From: Sarcocystis neurona
Taxonomy: Eukaryota; Apicomplexa; Conoidasida; Eucoccidiorida; Sarcocystidae
DNA: 64,000 nt
Reading direction: 5' to 3'
Assembly: GCA_000727475.1 (NCBI GenBank)
Contig: KL647293.1
Span: 2,820,853 to 2,884,852, forward strand
Under the pieces are notes generated by a model. It was not told where the DNA came from, did no database searches, and saw only the letters and a program-made list of their open reading frames with translations. A program made the position numbers and the translations under genes. This document shows positions 25,101 through 33,570 of this stretch, piece after piece; position 1 is the stretch's first letter; the number at the start of each line of letters is the position of its first letter.

Positions 25101-25596
25101 AACGTGTATATATACATGGGCACGTTGTGTATAGCCGTGTGGAAGAAACAGAGAGAAAAGTCAACAAGAGGGATGCAACTTCTGCATAGGAGTCGACGTG
25201 TTATACATGTGGAGAAAGACAAGGAAGGAAATCAGGAACGCTGAACTCTCCTCTGCCTATCTCTCTAAACATACGTGACCATATATGTATGCATATATAT
25301 ATATATATGTACATATAAGTATGTGTATTCAGTGTCGCGGAAGGAGGAGCAGTGTATCTGCAGAACGGTACTTGTGATAGTAACATTTCTTTTTTCTGAT
25401 GTGTGTTCTTTTTTGGCACGATTTTGAAGGATCTCTAGAAGATGGACTACACTACTTGGAACAGCTCGAAGGCTACGGAATGCGTGCAGCGACTCACGCA
25501 GAAAAGCAGAAGCTCCGTAGTTTTCTGCAGCTGAAACTCGCTTTGCAGGTCATAAGAAGTCGGCTAGCTTGCATGCATCAAGTTTCTGAATTTTGA
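9137..25596 (+). CDS. MIC60: MICOS subunit MIC60 (mitofilin), nine exons
   Basis: MIC60 shapes cristae junctions in the mitochondrial inner membrane. Model: exons 9137-10122, 11539-12263, 13734-14044, 16037-16171, 17148-17204, 17365-17496, 20277-20378, 21969-22443 and 25430-25596. They total 3090 nt, 1029 residues plus stop, and every intron phase matches (2,1,0,0,0,0,0,1). The protein has a Ser-rich N-terminus with a presequence-like start, one membrane helix near 297-316 (LLLCGAVAGLAAAGVVVAM) followed by a short amphipathic stretch as in the family, then a charged coiled coil. The C-terminal mitofilin domain joins across exons 6-9, e.g. CFCVESG-like to SLEDGLHYLEQLEG, matching the human IMMT pattern SYCIEHGDLELA. 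The human protein is about 758 residues; the excess comes from Ser, Ala and Gln tracts. Start alternatives are 8981 and 9137. MIC here is not the microneme family. Confidence 0.8.
10382..10503. repeat. AGT/TAG trinucleotide repeat in MIC60 intron 1
   Basis: Imperfect GTA/TAG/AGC triplets, about 120 bp, including a near-pure (TAG)n core at 10465-10500. A related AGT-rich patch occurs at 20697-20905 in intron 7. Confidence 0.8.
11216..11500. repeat. CTG/TTG/GCT triplet array in MIC60 intron 1
   Basis: Runs of GCTGCTGCT interrupted by TTG, CTA and CGG. The forward frame opens as poly-Leu or poly-Cys for over 80 codons, which is a repeat artefact; the exon proper starts at 11539. Confidence 0.75.
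11539..12263 (+). CDS. MIC60: MIC60 exon 2: post-membrane segment, Ala/Pro/Gln-rich, coiled coil
   Basis: The acceptor GTTTGCAG fits the phase 2 donor of exon 1, giving KEFLVENFPRGSVVFEK. This resembles the conserved segment just after the MIC60 membrane helix (FxxFFxEYVPxGE). Ala/Pro tracts follow, then a charged helix with EREGKAAELLVQRELARKE and a Gln/Arg/Glu coiled coil, then more Ala/Gln. The donor GCAG/GTGCGC is in phase 1, matching exon 3. Confidence 0.65.
12425..12715. repeat. TA/TG-rich repeat in MIC60 intron 2
   Basis: TATATACA, TATATG and GTGTGT words. All frames are Tyr/Ile/Cys/Val-rich and non-coding. Confidence 0.8.
13734..14044 (+). CDS. MIC60: MIC60 exon 3: coiled coil
   Basis: The acceptor follows a (GCT)n CTTCAG tract, phase 1. 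The translation includes REAAQRIKDLSSQLRRARQY and LLIEYDARLQRELQR, a heptad-like charged helix comparable to the MIC60 segment with EYEQRLQQEL. The donor CGG/GTACTC is in phase 0. The two other frames are open for only part of the exon and give Ser/Arg-rich nonsense. Confidence 0.7.
14060..14690. repeat. CTG triplet-rich start of MIC60 intron 3
   Basis: GCT/CTG triplets predominate for 600 bp after exon 3. Frames on both strands stay open (Leu, Cys, Ser, Ala or Arg/Gln-rich) because the repeat lacks stops. The minus strand shows a long open frame that continues into TA repeat, which argues against coding. Confidence 0.65.
14740..15840. repeat. TA/TG repeats in MIC60 intron 3
   Basis: Two dense blocks, 14740-15055 and 15570-15840, of TATATATG, GTGTGTAG and CATATA words flank ordinary-complexity sequence. 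No exon was recognised in between. Confidence 0.75.
16037..16171 (+). CDS. MIC60: MIC60 exon 4: coiled coil with Ala run
   Basis: 45 codons between TTTGCTGCAG and CGT/GTACGT, both phase 0. It begins EWRDGEWRKALQHQKE, has an Ala run from GCA codons, then DRLEELRKMETIEAVADSVQ. It is a helix-forming segment consistent with the MIC60 coiled coil. Confidence 0.65.
16260..17020. repeat. TA/TG repeats in MIC60 intron 4
   Basis: TATATA, CACGTG and GTGTGTA words, with a GAGA patch at 16607-16625 and a pure (TA)n run near 16930-16951. Frames here encode only Tyr/Ile/His/Cys repeats. Confidence 0.75.
17148..17204 (+). CDS. MIC60: MIC60 exon 5: small Gln-rich exon
   Basis: 19 codons, REQQQLLRDQRQ then Cys/Ser, from TTCTCAG to GCA/GTGAGA, phase 0 at both ends. 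The donor choice is the weakest of the model: an alternative GCAG/GTGCAG lies about 50 nt downstream but would leave phase 1 and break the link to exon 6. Confidence 0.45.
17365..17496 (+). CDS. MIC60: MIC60 exon 6: start of the mitofilin C-terminal domain
   Basis: 44 codons from GCTGCTGCAG to AGT/GTTCGT, phase 0. The translation ARRLHAINSSLKVVCEMEAA then LSDSEPLLPYLHKLRS corresponds to the family block in which the helix before the C-terminal domain ends in an AL.sg.Pf..el..L pattern. Confidence 0.7.
17640..20115. repeat. Long TA/TG repeat region in MIC60 intron 6
   Basis: Most of the 2.8-kb intron between exons 6 and 7 is made of TATATA, TATGTA and ACATAT words (17640-17870, 18120-19010, 19140-19560, 19790-20115). 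Short ordinary patches lie around 17940-18120 and 19570-19790. Confidence 0.75.
20277..20378 (+). CDS. MIC60: MIC60 exon 7: mitofilin domain
   Basis: 34 codons from CGCCCGCAG to CGG/GTACCG, phase 0. EEDLIIRTTLDLLPPAAVEA matches the position of human QALTAAIPPESLTRG: a helix ending in a double-Pro or Pro-rich turn, then a short linker with PSPSELR leading into the next exon. Confidence 0.75.
20520..20935. repeat. TA/TG repeat then AGT-type repeat in MIC60 intron 7
   Basis: A TATATA/GTGTGT block to about 20690 is followed by imperfect TAGTAGTAG/GGAATA motifs to about 20905. Confidence 0.65.
21440..21735. repeat. CTG-containing minisatellite, about ten copies
   Basis: The unit is GATT, then three to six GCT triplets, then GTTCTCCTGT (variants GTCCTCCTAT, GTTCTCTTGT). 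It is about 26-29 bp long and repeated about ten times. Copy length differs by whole triplets, so it is a triplet repeat nested in a minisatellite. It sits in intron 7, about 240 bp upstream of the exon 8 acceptor. Confidence 0.85.
21969..22443 (+). CDS. MIC60: MIC60 exon 8: mitofilin domain with low-complexity insertion
   Basis: Starts after TTTCTCTCTGCAG with NRLRRCIPSWTRTAFIPADS then GLVGHLLAFLF, which fits the family block LRARF..V.k.ar..a.i......l.qy.lsyl. About 80 residues of Pro/Ser/Ala, then Gln/Glu/Asn low complexity, interrupt it before FDAAGRVKRNLRLLSHFTFC. It ends G/GTAGGT in phase 1. Its open frame has no ATG at its start, so ATG-based ORF calling misses the first part. Confidence 0.75.
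22560..23520. repeat. GTATAT and ACATAC tetranucleotide-like repeats in MIC60 intron 8
   Basis: 22560-22870 holds about three imperfect copies of a roughly 80-bp unit containing GGTGAATATC / GTGTGTATAGCT. 22960-23520 is ACATACATACGT-rich. Both strands are open for long stretches, an effect of the repeat. Confidence 0.75.
24370..24880. repeat. TA/TG repeats in MIC60 intron 8
   Basis: TATATACAT and CGTATA words, non-coding. The preceding 23530-24360 is ordinary-complexity intron sequence, apart from a (TA)n run near 23895. Confidence 0.65.
25430..25596 (+). CDS. MIC60: MIC60 exon 9: C-terminal end
   Basis: Begins GSLEDGLHYLEQLEGYGMRA and continues through KQKLRSFLQLKLALQ to a TGA stop. This is the terminal mitofilin motif (gdle.a...lnqLkG followed by a helix ending the protein). 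The acceptor is TTTTGAAG rather than CAG/TAG, preceded by a T-rich tract; phase 1 matches exon 8. Confidence 0.75.
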
Positions 25597-25659
25597 TTAC
25601 TTGCATCTCCTTCCTTCTATTCACTTTCGTCTCTTCTCTTTCTCTCCCATCTGACGAGG

Positions 25660-28440
25660 GAGACACGCAGAGTCACATATATACATATGTGTGACTCTGC
25701 GTGTGAAGAGAGATATATATACATATATATATATACACGTGTATATGCGTATGTAAACATACATGTATGATTCTGCATGTAAATGTGTGTATATATATAT
25801 ATGTACACGCATGTGAACGAATACATATATATATATATGTATATGTGTGTAGATATATACCTGCGTTTGTATATATATGTGTGTACCTCTTCATACCTCT
25901 ACATCTTATGTGCACTGAGAAAGTGGTTGCACTGTGGAGGTGTCTGTACACTGGAAGAACGTAGTTCCGAGATGTACCGCAGCGCCCCTTGCGATCAAAA
26001 AGGTGATTTTGGAAAAGACACATGATACTTCTTCGTTTTTCTCTCCCTAGGGAGATGCAGCGCAAGAGGAGCAGATGTACACATACGCAGAAGGCTGAAT
26101 ATTTTACGTGGGGATGAACACATCCTGAAAGAGAAGTAGAAGGAAGACACGCAGAGGGAGAGGCGTATGGCCGGCTGGGTGGTACACTCGAAGTAGAGGT
26201 ATTTTCATACAGATCAGTATATGGAAAAATACGTGTTACCAAAATATAGTTACGCATAGCCGCCTGTATGTACCTATAGCGAGAGACGTATATACGCGCA
26301 TATATATAAAATCCTCTATGCCTAGATATAGAAATGAAGGCACACGTAGATACACAGAAATAAATGTATAGTGACATGAATACAGGAACTCGTGAACATA
26401 TTTAGGTGTACATGTGGAGTTATAGATACACACTGGCATCTGTGTGATGAGAAAGTAAGGGGTCACAAGGAAAGAGATAGAGATATAGAAAGTAACAGCT
26501 AGACGGGTGGATGAATCAATAGATATGTGAAGGTATGTGTCTGGGTATGTATCTGTGTTCATGTGTGTATGTACACGCCTTGATAGAGATACATATAAAA
26601 ATACGTATGTATGTATATATATGCATATACATGTAGAGAGAGAGAAGGAGAGAGAAAGAAAGATCGCTGGTTGATAGATAACCACATGTAAAGAAAGCGT
26701 ACGTAATGTGATTATGTGAATTCGTACGTCTACTTGGAGGAGGGTAAAGAGACATTCGTTATACATTTATAGTACGCGTTCACCTGCCAATGGTAATCTC
26801 TTGTGTACCTACACAACTGAAAGAAGATGAGGACGAAAAAGAAAAAGAGAGAGGAGCGTGGAGGTCGAGGAATCTAGTTTTGTAAAGAACAAATAGATCA
26901 ATTGGTGGAGACAGCTCGGTAAAAATACTGAAAGGGGCAACGAACGCAGTAGATAGGAGATATATAGTGGCGATCATATATACATATATATATATGAACA
27001 TAAATCTATGTATAAATGTTTCACCGTGTGCATACGTACGTCTTGCATGTATGAATACGCTTTGATGTCGATAAATAGAGGGAGACAGACATACAACTGT
27101 GGATGGATTAAAAGGGAGGTATGGACAGATGTGGAAAAGATATGACAAGTTGTACGCAGTCATTGTCACATGGACACACACGTGTACAACAGGCACTGGA
27201 AAGGTCGAAGAGCTACAGAGAGCTGAAGAAGCGAAATATGTGTGTATGCATATATATATATGTGAAGCTGAAAATATACATTTCTGTAACGTGTAGATGC
27301 CCGTATGTGTACACCTTGTCTGTGCTGGAAGGAGGAGGAAGAAGGATCAACTGCGTTTGGACACTCCATCGCCTTACTTCTCGTCATCTTTTTATCGGAA
27401 AGTATCCGAAGTCTTCTTTGTCGGAGTGTATTTCTGTCTTAAGCCGAATGTGTACGACGCTTTGTTCAACACTTGCCCTTCCCACTCAAGCCAACAAAGT
27501 TACATACTAACACGTGTGTACATACATAGACACACGTGTATATACACGTGTGTGTGTGTGTGTGTGTATACGTACCTTTCGTGACGTACATATTTATGTG
27601 TATATACACCTGTGTACATATATCCACATTTCTGTATATCTTCAGATATGAATAAACGTGCGTGTGTATACACAAATGGGTATAGCTGTGTTTTCCGTGA
27701 CAAGCTTTCCTCCATGCACCTGCTTTCTTGGGCCGTACAAAAGTATACTGTTCCTTGGATACGTGTGCATCTACGGGTGCATTCAGTTTACTTGGTACCC
27801 GATACATTTCTACACCAATAAAGACACGTCTGACGACCTCAAGAAATAGACACTAAAGAAGCAGGAACACCGCCCATTAATCTCTGCCCGCAGGTCTATA
27901 CATAAATGAGTAAAGGCAACTACACTGCACTCGAGAAAAACGATACGAACCGTCACTACGGTAAACTCCCCGGCACAGTAGAGTACCGTAAGTAAATCAG
28001 TTCCACTTTTCTCTCTTCTTTTTCCGAGCAACAAGAGAGCTGCCTTCTCCTGAGCTGGTTGATTCCAGGAGTCCTCGGAGGTGGTCCCTCTGCACGCTGA
28101 TCGAATGCAGAAGTGTCGACGTCTTAATCGTATATACGGCATTTCATCAGTACAAAGCAGCACTGCCGCAAGCAAAATATGCCCCTGCAACTTTTCAACG
28201 GATGAAGATAGGGCTACTGATGCTTCAGTGAGTACCACCAGACGGTAGTGGACGCCGGCGATGCAACTGTGCCTTATGCGTACGACAAGCTTGTGCAGAT
28301 GGTGACACTGGTAGGGACGGTCTGCATGTCCATACGGTGGAGCTCGTGCGTCTGCCGACAAATCTGTAGCAATATACGGTAACGGGAAGCACGGGCCTAC
28401 TATGATCGCGCAAGTCTGCTAGTCACTGACAGCATCGTTG
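25660..28440. repeat. Repeat-rich spacer downstream of MIC60
   Basis: TA/TG blocks at 25675-25905, 26280-26640, 26960-27060 and 27510-27640, with a GT run at 27549-27568. The intervening sequence shows no gene I can support. A helix-like frame at 27190-27235 (ALERSKSYRELKKR) after a CAACAG was considered but has no partner exon. Confidence 0.55.
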
Positions 28441-28461
28441 TGGGAAACAATCTGTTCTCAG

Positions 28462-29664
28462 GAACGAGAATACACACTTCAGTACAAAATTCGAAAAGCG
28501 GCGCGGGCTACGTGGAACCAACAAGCGTACCGCTGTCTCGTATGCATGTCAGTGAAAACGGCTGTAGTGGAGAATATGGCTGACGTGCTCATGTGCACTT
28601 CGCCGGAGACTAACGTTCGACGTTTGTCAGTTAGCACTGATAATTACGGATTCATCCGTCTGCAGTCGCCGATCGCATCCTGGAAAAATGGCAGTGTTTC
28701 GTATTGTGTGAGGAATAAAGAAGCGCTGGCATTTTTATGAAGCAGAAGGTGTACTTGTATTTCGTTTGCACTTTTAGGACAGAAAGTCTACTGTGTAGAA
28801 GGAAGTTGCGGGCTGCTGGAAACAGTGACTTCGTTATTAACAGTGAGCAACTGCAGCACGTAATTGTATGCCCCCGCAGTTGGGCAAGGTGGAGTAACTC
28901 GTTGCAGAGTTCAAAATGGGCGGGACTACAAAGACCATACTGGAGCGACAACATACCTAAACAGATGTTTTCGCGTCGCAGAGAGCTGTCCAGAGTCAGT
29001 TTTAGGTACAGAAAACTCTTGGTATGCCGCCGCTGCGCTAGCAGGAAGCCGGGACAGCAGAAGACGTTTCCTAGCTGGAGATCTCACTTATGTTGTGGAA
29101 GATAATTATTGAGTGCAGCAGGTAGCGTGCGTAGATACATTCGTGGCAAACGGGAGAGAAAGGAATCAACAGTGGTTGGACAAACCTGACGGTGGGAGAT
29201 GAAAGCTGTTACTTTATTTGGAAAAGTAGAGATGGAGATTAGTAATCGTGGACGAAGCAAGTTGCACTGCGTACCATGCACAGGGAGAGCGATGGAGACT
29301 GAAAGTGAAGGACGAAGTCTACACGTCGCGGTCCGGATGCCAAATGGTTATCAGGTGTGGCGCCATCCTACTTGCCTGTGGAAAAGTGAGGCGTAAAGCG
29401 GCATGGCAGGTCAGTGTTGTGAGAATGAAAATACTTCTGAGCACAAGAGAGTCGCGCCACAGGGTGTTTTGGAATGCCGAATAGCAGCCAATGGTTGCGC
29501 TGCTTTTTCCTCTTTGTCTCTGAGGACATTCCCCCATGTGCGCGCCACGGAGGCATCAGGTAGTTCCGCAGTTATCACGTCCGCCTACAGCCTGCAATCA
29601 CCGTAGACGCTGCTGGATGCAGCAGGGACAATTCTTTTCGTTTGCTGAATCAATCGTCTTTTAA
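28462..29664 (+). CDS. Candidate small multi-exon gene, Cys-containing, unknown function
   Basis: Four segments obey splice rules: 28462-28539 (TTCTCAG to CTC/GTATGC, phase 0), 28880-29005 (CCCCGCAG to G/GTACAG, phase 1 at both ends), 29243-29409 (ATTAG to CAG/GTCAGT, phase 1 to 0) and a short terminal exon 29623-29664 ending TAA. The middle pair reads GVTRCRVQNGRDYKDH then CFRVAESCPESV, followed by VDEASCTAYHAQGERWR and CGAILLACGKVRRKAAWQ. Cys spacing suggests disulfides and a secreted domain. The 28539-28880 link does not match in phase (0 to 1), so an exon is missing or the first belongs elsewhere. No family is recognised and no signal peptide was found. Confidence 0.3.
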
Positions 29665-30610
29665 ACAAATACACTTCCTTTCACCCATCCAAATGCATAC
29701 GCATAGCACAAAAATGCGGTCCACGCACACGCTAGAGAAAGAAAAAGGAAACGATACTTACCAGTGGCATATAAAATAAACAAGCGCAGGTAGCAAAACG
29801 CGTCGTCGCTGGTGGGGCTACACAGATGTGCCTGTGAACCTGTACATACACGTATATATAGACAGACGTGTGAACAGATACACACATATACACATATACG
29901 TATATAAATGCATTGTGCAGGAGTGCGTCAATTTACCAGAATGAGCAGCCTCCACCGTAAGCGTGAGACGTCCGTAGTGAATTGAGGAGCACTGACGAGG
30001 TTGAACGTTTGCGGTTGCTGCCGTGCTGCTGCCCACGACGTGACACTTGCTCTCTGCTAACAGTGCGCTCTCTCGTTGCTTTCCGACTAGAATCGAGGAG
30101 AAAAGGAAAAGCCACTTTTGCGACGAAAGACCCAGACCGACGGAGTAGAAAGCGAGTAAAGAACACATTTTTTTGTTACCACGTACGGATACCTGTATGA
30201 AAAGGCGCAGCTATTATACGTTCACGTATGTATCCGGAAGGAGGGCAAGAACGTGGACACGTATGTAATACTTCTACACCTGTCGAACAGAGATGCGCCG
30301 ATGATAACTACACACGCGCACACACTCATACGTATATCCTGTCCATACCCATGCCGGCACGAGTGCAAGCAGAGGAAAAACATATGCAGATACATGTAGA
30401 TGTGTCTGCACGTGTGCCTGTACTCAAAGGATGCATACGCATATATCTATACGCAGATATACAACTTAGTGTATATAGACACAGGCAGTGACTGAAAGGG
30501 AGAAGGAAAAAGTATTTGTGGCAACTGTGGACTAAGCCAGATGGAGGTGTACACGTGCGCATTTACGCACACTACATCCGTCAACACCCGCCACCCTGGT
30601 GTACTCGTGG
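29665..30610. other. Spacer between candidate gene and the GPN3 3' end
   Basis: TA/TG patches at 29855-29910 and 30300-30480. No gene supported. The two flanking genes converge here, so 3' UTRs are expected. Confidence 0.5.
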
Positions 30611-33338
30611 CTAGTCAAGAGGAAGTATATCAGTTTCCCGAACCTCCAGGTCTTCGCCATACTGCAGCGTTTGCTCTAACGCGAGAGCAACGGCAGAAAG
30701 CGAGTCTTCCTCGGTTATGTCGCAGGGGAGGAAAGAAACTAAACTGTAGTCCTCAAGCAACGCAGCGAACGCCGCGTTCAAATTCCGATACGCCGCCGGC
30801 GTGCACTCCTGCACGCGCCAAAATTGTTGAGAGAGCAACACCAATATACGAGCACGTCCATTTTCTATACAGAAGAAGAAACAAGTATGCGCATATATAT
30901 ACTTATATAGAGAGACGGAGAGAGAGGGAGGGTCAAAAAGTAATACATTTACATATATATATATCCTCCAACACGTGCACATACAAAGACACACATATAC
31001 ACATACGTAAGAAAATACGTACAAATGTACGTACAGATACAGGCAAGCACACCTGTTGACGCGCGCAAATACAAACACATATACATAGAGAGAGACAGGC
31101 ATGCACACACGTATACACGCATATATACGTGTATAGGCGAGGAAATACAGATACACGTGGACTTATACATATGTATGTATCAAACACAGACGCACAGACA
31201 CGAAGGTGTAGGTGTCTAAATGACCACGAGACTTAGCAAGATGTAAAAGTCCACTTTATGGTGGGCGTTTCTGTAGTGGTCATACATATCCGTGAAGGGA
31301 ACTTTCCGAGAAAGCACGTATTTACGTAGTTCAGAGAACCGCAGCAGCACAGCTGCAGCAAAGTACGACATCATGCTGCTCATCCCACTGTCTTTTTCCC
31401 CTCGTCTCTCTGCCGACTCTTCTTCACCAATATCCACACATCTAGACGCACGTATACATACACACATACGTACATACGTAGACACATATATATATATATA
31501 TATGCATGTATATAAAGAGAGTGAGGGAGAGAGAGATACACAGACAGAGATACAGGGGGTGTACATAAGCGTACGTATATATATACATATGTATATTTAG
31601 TAGGGGGTCAGCCTCTTCCTCGCCATCTGCCTGCAGTGCCTCCTGCTACCTCCGCTGCTCTGCTGCTAGGGAGACATCACGAACACACATACAGAGTAAG
31701 AGAAAGAAGGACAGAGGGAAGCGGTAGAGAGGAAAAAGAAACAAAGCGGGACGGATAAAAAGACGAAAAAAGAGGAGCCGGTATGTGCACGCACGCGTAG
31801 CAGACACGCATCTATGTGAAGTCCGCATGTGAGGAGAGAGATTGAGTATGCGGTGCACATACACCTGAAACGAGGTACATACTGAGAAATCTCCTCTTCT
31901 GGTGACATAAACCTGCAACAGAAACATTTACGCGTACATCAAGTTGCTGAAGAAGTTGCTGGGGATCTCTCGAAAGCAGAGCGTCTATTGCTCTTTCTTT
32001 TGCAACTTCTTCGGGTGTTGCCGCACTTTTTTCGACTGCCACCTCCATGTTCCCATCCTGCGAAAATCCGCGTGGGTAGCTATTAAGCACCCCAAGTCCT
32101 ACTCCACGGGACAGCAGCCGACCAGCTCTACACATGAAATTCCTCTTTATTCTCTGCCCTTCCCCTTTGGCTTCATCTTCCTCCTCCTCCTTTTCGTCCT
32201 CTTCTTCCTCCTCTTCCTCCTCGTCCTCGTCTTCTTCCTCCTCTTCTTCCTGCGATGTTGTATTATCACCCGAAGCGCTTCCGCCTGTTCTACGAGAAAC
32301 TGCTGACGCTGCGCTTGCAAGATGAGCCTCACCGCCTGGTGAAGTGTCTACGCCTCTGCTAGCGCTGCACTGTTTCTGGTGATTCTGCGTATCACCACGT
32401 CTCTGTCGACTTTCTTGCTGATGCTGCAGTTGCTGCTCTTTCGTCTTGTTCCCCGCTTGCTCCGTCTGTCCCTCAAAACTTCGCTGCAACTGCTGCACCG
32501 CGTTCAATCCGGCAGGCTCGCCTCCGCTGCTGCTGTCGCTAGTGTTATCGCTGCTGATGTTGCTGCCACAGCCGTCAGTGTTGTCAATGCTTCTGCTGTT
32601 GTTGTTCGACATCCCGCTGCGTCGTCTTGTATTTCTCTGCATGTTATCACGGCTGCTGTTGAACTGCCCTTGTGTATGACCTGTCGCCTTCTTTTTCCCG
32701 TCCCTTCTTTCTCTGGTGTTACGTGCATGTCTGCGTCTCGTCCTTCTCCTGCAGCAGCTGGCTTCACTAGAGGAAGAGGGAATGTGCGAAGCGCCGAGAT
32801 GCCGAGCAACAAGGTCGCATTTTGTAAGGAGATTGATATGCGGAAGTTCAAGCTGAACCATGGCACTGAGGGCCATAAGGGACCCACCCAAGAGTTTTGC
32901 CGCGTCAGTCATGAAGGAGATATCAAGACAGCAGCAAGCTGCGAGGCGCAGCCCTGCCCGCTCCAAGCTGACGCAAATATTCTTCATCAGCTGGAGATGT
33001 GTGTAGAGTTCAATTTGGCCGGGGCAGTCGAAGACAAAGAAACTATCTTCTCCATACTGAAGCAGCTGTTCCTCAAGCCAGTCGGTATGCTGCTGCAGAA
33101 ATTCCATCGCATACACTAGGGCCCCATTTGGACCGAGCCCGAGTTCTGCTGCTGCCTCGTCCACGGTGATTAACTCTCGAACATCGACGGAAGGCTTATA
33201 AAGAGAAAACTCGGCTGCCGGATCTAAGTTCACCAGGACACAGCTTCGGCGCAAAACTTCCATGTGTTGCTGCAACGCATTGCAGAAAGTGCTTTTCCCA
33301 CTCCCCGCCGGACCAATCACCAACAGTCCGTACCTCAT
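30611..33338 (-). CDS. GPN3: GPN-loop GTPase 3 (GPN3), two exons, large insertion
   Basis: GPN3 pairs with GPN1 in assembly and nuclear import of RNA polymerase II. Exon 1 is 33338-31938 and exon 2 is 30808-30611, with a phase 0 intron (GAT/GTACGC to GTGCAG). The product is 532 residues; GPN3 is usually about 280. Motifs: P-loop GPAGSGKST (9-17), NLDPAAE (37-43), the family-defining GPN at 69-71, DCPGQIELYTHL (104-115) and TKCD (172-175). The C-terminal exon reads LLEDYSLVSFLPCDITEEDS and LQYGEDLEV, the GPN3-type ending. Residues about 185-445 are a Ser/Asn/Gln-rich and then Asp/Glu-rich insertion between TKCD and the helix before the end. The start at 33338 gives MRYGLLVIGPAG, as in other GPN3 proteins, so the 23 upstream codons of the longer ORF are untranslated. 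Confidence 0.9.
30885..31600. repeat. TA/TG-rich repeats filling the GPN3 intron
   Basis: The 1129-bp intron (31937-30809) contains TATATACAT, ACACATAC and GTACGTAC blocks at 30885-31190 and 31440-31600. These resemble the MIC60 intron repeats although the gene lies on the other strand. Confidence 0.75.
32170..32258 (-). repeat. GPN3: Acidic-tract repeat in GPN3 exon 1
   Basis: TCC/TCT/TCG triplets on the plus strand encode on the minus strand an almost pure Glu/Asp run, with single Lys, ending in EEEDEAKGEGQRIKR. It sits in the lineage-specific insertion of GPN3. Confidence 0.85.
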
Positions 33339-33344
33339 GGTGCA

Positions 33345-33570
33345 GACAGAGAGTGGATGAGGAAGGTAAGAGAGGCCGAGAGAAGAGAGGGAGACAGACA
33401 AGGACAATTAAGAAAAGACGAAGATGACGGGCGGGACGACGGAGAATGACGAACAGACGAGACAGAGGTAGAGAAAAGAAGGAAGGAGAGAGAGATTCAA
33501 GAGAAAGACAGAAAGAAAACAACACCGACACAGAGGGGAGGGAGTGGCAACCACAGAACAAGGAGAAACA
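33345..33570. repeat. GA-rich purine tract upstream of GPN3
   Basis: The plus strand is nearly all purine (GAGAGAGGGAGAC, AAGAAGGAAGGAG words), so the GPN3 5' leader would be a polypyrimidine sequence. It may form the GPN3 promoter or 5' UTR; no specific element is identified. Confidence 0.5.
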
